A DNA stretch of 64,000 nt from NCBI RefSeq assembly GCF_031454135.1, contig NZ_JAVDQF010000001.1:2976001-3040000 (forward strand), in the 5' to 3' direction. The notes under the pieces are model-generated. The model saw only the letters and a list, made by a program, of their open reading frames with translations, had not been told where the DNA came from and searched no databases. Shown here piece by piece: positions 61,773 to 64,000 of the stretch. A program made the position numbers and the translations under genes. The stretch comes from Arthrobacter russicus (GTDB lineage: Bacteria > Actinomycetota > Actinomycetes > Actinomycetales > Micrococcaceae). Numbering within the stretch: position 1 is the first letter of the stretch; each line of letters starts with the position of its first letter.

Positions 61773-64000
61773 ATGCCGGTATGGTCGAGATTGCAACGAG
61801 CAGTGCTAGGCGGGCCGTCGTCGGCATCTGCCGAATCTGCCCAACCGGCGGATTCGAGTTCGACGCCGGCCGCGACGCCGCCTTCGGGCGGGAAGAAGGA
61901 ACGGCCCACGGAGGCGCGGCCGGGCAAGAAACCGGCCAAAGCGGAGAAGAAGCCAGAGAGCCAAAAGGTAGAGAAGAAGGGCCACGTGTCAGAGAACGCC
62001 AGCCAGCCGGCAGACGCTGAGCAACTGCGCGCCTGGCTTGACGCCCTGGAACCATTCAGCGGGCCGGATACCTTGCTCGATTTCGATCCCCGGGGTGCCG
62101 GTTGCGTCGACTTGACGCACGCCCACCCTTCGGGATTGGCTCAGCTCCTGGCCGGCCGGAAGACCCGGCTCTCGACGCTGATCCGGGATCCCGGACAGCT
62201 CTCCGCAGCGATGCAGGCGGCGCGCGCGCTCCGGGCCAAGGTCCAGGAACTGGGCTCCGACCGAGGCGTCGATGTGGGCTATTTGGCTGCCGGGACCGTG
62301 GGCTGGGGAACGTCCGCCAGCGGTACCCACCACACGATCAGCGCACCGGTCATGTTGATTTCGGTTGCGCTCAGCGCGCGGGCCGGACAGGAGGACTACG
62401 AACTCCAGCTCACCGGTCAGGCCAAGATCAATCCGGCGTTGGTCCGGTTGCTGCAGGCACAGTACGGGATCAGTTTCGATGCCCAGGCAGTGGCCCGGCT
62501 GGCCTACAACACCGCGAGGTTCGATCCGGGGCCGGTACTCGACCATTTGCGGATCCTGACCGCCACGATTCCAGGCGTGACGATCGAACACCGTCTGCTC
62601 GCCGGAAGTTTCGCCGATATCAGTGAAAACCTGGACGATCCGGCATTGCGTTCCGGGGAGGGCCTGGTCGGCGAGTTGCTGCAAGCAGTCGCCGGCGATG
62701 CTGCACCGGCAGAACCAGGGCGGCAGATCAAGGCCTCGGACTACCCGGCTTTGGACGAGCGCTCGCCGCAAGACGAATTCCAAGTCCTCGATGCCGATCC
62801 GGAGCAGCAACTCGCCATCGATGCGATTCGTTCCGGAGAATCCCTGGTAGTCGCTGCTCCGCCCGGTACCGGCCAGACCCAAACGGCGCTGAATGCGATC
62901 GCGGCCTTGGCCTACGACGGCAAAAACGTCCTGGTGCTGTGCGAACGCCGCTCCACGCTGAATGAGCTGACCCAGCGTTTCGCTGGGCTCGCGTTGGACA
63001 GCATGGTGTTGCAACTGAGCGCGCAGAGCAGCCCGCAGCAATTGAAGTCGCAATTGGTACGGGCCATCGTGCGGAACGAAAAAGCGACGCAGCCCAAGCT
63101 GGACACCCTGCATACCACGCTCGTGGCGCAACGGCACCAGTTGATCGACCACGTTGCTTCGTTGCACGGGGTCCGGCCGCGTTGGGGATGTTCGCCCTAC
63201 CAGGCAATGCAATCACTGGCCGAGTTGACCTCGATCCAGCCGGCTCCGGCGACGACGGTACGGCTCAAACGCAGCGTCCTGGACGCGATCAAGGACCGTT
63301 CCGAGTTGGGCGGCCGGCTGCGCCGGGCGGCGGAGCTGGGCAGTTTCAGCGCCTCCTCGACACGCAGTCCCTGGCATGGGGCGCGGTTGGTCACCCGCAA
63401 GGAGACCGAGGAAGCGCACGGACTGGCCAGTTCGCTGAGCGAAAGCCTTCCGGCCTTCGCGAAGAAGATGGAAGAAGTCTCCGATTACGCGCAAATCCGG
63501 CGGGGGAACACCTTTGCGCAGTGGGGCGAACAGCTGGAGTTGCTGATCGCGGTCCGGGAGAGCCTGGACAAGTTCATGCCGGATATTTTCGACCGGCCGG
63601 TCAATGACCTGATCTCCGCCACGGCCAGCGCTACCTGGCGCCGGGACCGCAACCTGGAAATGCCTTCCATGCAGCGATCACGGCTGCGCCGGGTGGCCCG
63701 GGAATATGTGCGGCCCGGGGTGCACATCGATGACTTGCACGAGTCATTGCTGCTGGTTCAGGAACAACGTCAGCAATGGGCGGCGTTCGCCACGACGCAA
63801 CGGCATCCTGCGGTGCCTTCGGGCCTCGCCGAGTTGCGGAACCGCTACCACGGTCTGGCTGCCGAGTTGCTCAAGCTCGGCGCGGCTCTGGAGCGCACTG
63901 CGGCCGGCGGCGGCTTGGAAGACGTCGAACACCAGGCGCTGGTGCGTCGTTTGATCGATTTGGCCGACGACCAAGCCACCCTGGAGAACCTTCCGGAGCG
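61773..64000 (+). CDS. Large helicase-like AAA ATPase, N-terminal part (3' end outside window)
   Basis: The frame from ATG 61773 stays open to the end of the window (742 codons). Residues 20-70 form an Ala/Pro/Lys-rich linker. An N-terminal domain follows with DLTHAHPSGLAQLLAGRKTR (about 112-131) and YELQLTGQAKINPALVRLL. A P-loop region lies near residue 361: VVAAPPGTGQTQTALNAIAAL, preceded by DPEQQLAIDAIRSGES, the layout of SF1 helicases. The invariant P-loop Lys is Gln (GTGQTQT). The other helicase motifs lie beyond the window. It is probably a DNA or RNA helicase-like protein widespread in Arthrobacter relatives (recalled, not checked). Confidence 0.75.
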   Translation, partial: MPVWSRLQRAVLGGPSSASAESAQPADSSSTPAATPPSGGKKERPTEARPGKKPAKAEKKPESQKVEKKGHVSENASQPADAEQLRAWLDALEPFSGPDTLLDFDPRGAGCVDLTHAHPSGLAQLLAGRKTRLSTLIRDPGQLSAAMQAARALRAKVQELGSDRGVDVGYLAAGTVGWGTSASGTHHTISAPVMLISVALSARAGQEDYELQLTGQAKINPALVRLLQAQYGISFDAQAVARLAYNTARFDPGPVLDHLRILTATIPGVTIEHRLLAGSFADISENLDDPALRSGEGLVGELLQAVAGDAAPAEPGRQIKASDYPALDERSPQDEFQVLDADPEQQLAIDAIRSGESLVVAAPPGTGQTQTALNAIAALAYDGKNVLVLCERRSTLNELTQRFAGLALDSMVLQLSAQSSPQQLKSQLVRAIVRNEKATQPKLDTLHTTLVAQRHQLIDHVASLHGVRPRWGCSPYQAMQSLAELTSIQPAPATTVRLKRSVLDAIKDRSELGGRLRRAAELGSFSASSTRSPWHGARLVTRKETEEAHGLASSLSESLPAFAKKMEEVSDYAQIRRGNTFAQWGEQLELLIAVRESLDKFMPDIFDRPVNDLISATASATWRRDRNLEMPSMQRSRLRRVAREYVRPGVHIDDLHESLLLVQEQRQQWAAFATTQRHPAVPSGLAELRNRYHGLAAELLKLGAALERTAAGGGLEDVEHQALVRRLIDLADDQATLENLPE

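Overview
The window is high-GC, densely coded bacterial DNA from an actinobacterium. A member of the Micrococcaceae (the Arthrobacter/Renibacterium/Psychromicrobium neighbourhood) fits best; the genus is inference. Supporting signs are a mycothiol glycosyltransferase (MshA), a mycobacterial-type inositol-phosphate synthase, a GuaB plus GuaB3 pair, a sortase-E-type LAxTG surface protein, CIRCE control of groESL with a His-rich GroEL, frequent GTG starts, and many start codons lying 6-7 nt downstream of a TANNNT -10 box (leaderless mRNAs). No rRNA, tRNA, insertion sequence, prophage or CRISPR array was seen.

Layout. 0-7.8 kb: the end of a HAD hydrolase, then a minus-strand glycine-use block (gcvP-gcvT-gcvH-glyA-sdaA) behind a tandem glycine riboswitch and a CRP/GlxR-like site. 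7.9-13.2 kb: a Tat-exported metallophosphoesterase, a LacI-family regulator, an aldo/keto reductase and ino1. 13.2-19.3 kb: one 2026-residue surface protein built from 16 Ig-like repeats and ending in LAITG. 19.9-24.7 kb: fhs, mshA and a PhoD-like phosphatase. 24.9-30.5 kb: a sugar ABC importer with a GH4 phospho-glycosidase and a PfkB kinase. 30.5-34.5 kb: alr-tsaE-tsaB-rimI-tsaD. 34.5-40 kb: a YbdK-type ligase, a probable Zur-controlled zinc-starvation unit (CobW-like protein without a P-loop plus Cys-free L36), an AroE-like oxidoreductase, a methyltransferase and a frameshifted ZIP transporter. 40-42.3 kb: groES-groEL1 with two CIRCE operators and a large terminator. 42.3-52.7 kb: a membrane acyltransferase/SGNH protein, a DUF389 protein, guaB, guaB3, a three-domain glutaminase, glpD with a repetitive N-terminal tail and a lone PTS IIA. 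52.7-58.5 kb: an HTH/DUF3887 protein, a serine hydrolase with a small membrane protein, and a two-subunit ABC exporter. 58.5-64 kb: SURF1, a DUF3817 protein, guaA and the start of a large helicase-like ATPase that runs off the window.

How the genes work together. The glycine block would convert glycine to methylene-THF, serine and then pyruvate when glycine is in excess; fhs feeds the same one-carbon pool. ino1 and mshA both supply mycothiol synthesis. TsaE, TsaB and TsaD make the t6A modification of tRNA, and guaB, guaB3 and guaA cover GMP synthesis. The most rewarding signals are regulatory: the window-wide leaderless promoters, three of which carry an operator-like palindrome within or across the promoter (sdaA, the Zur-type unit, the serine hydrolase). 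The ABC exporter pair also has complementary degenerate ATPase sites.
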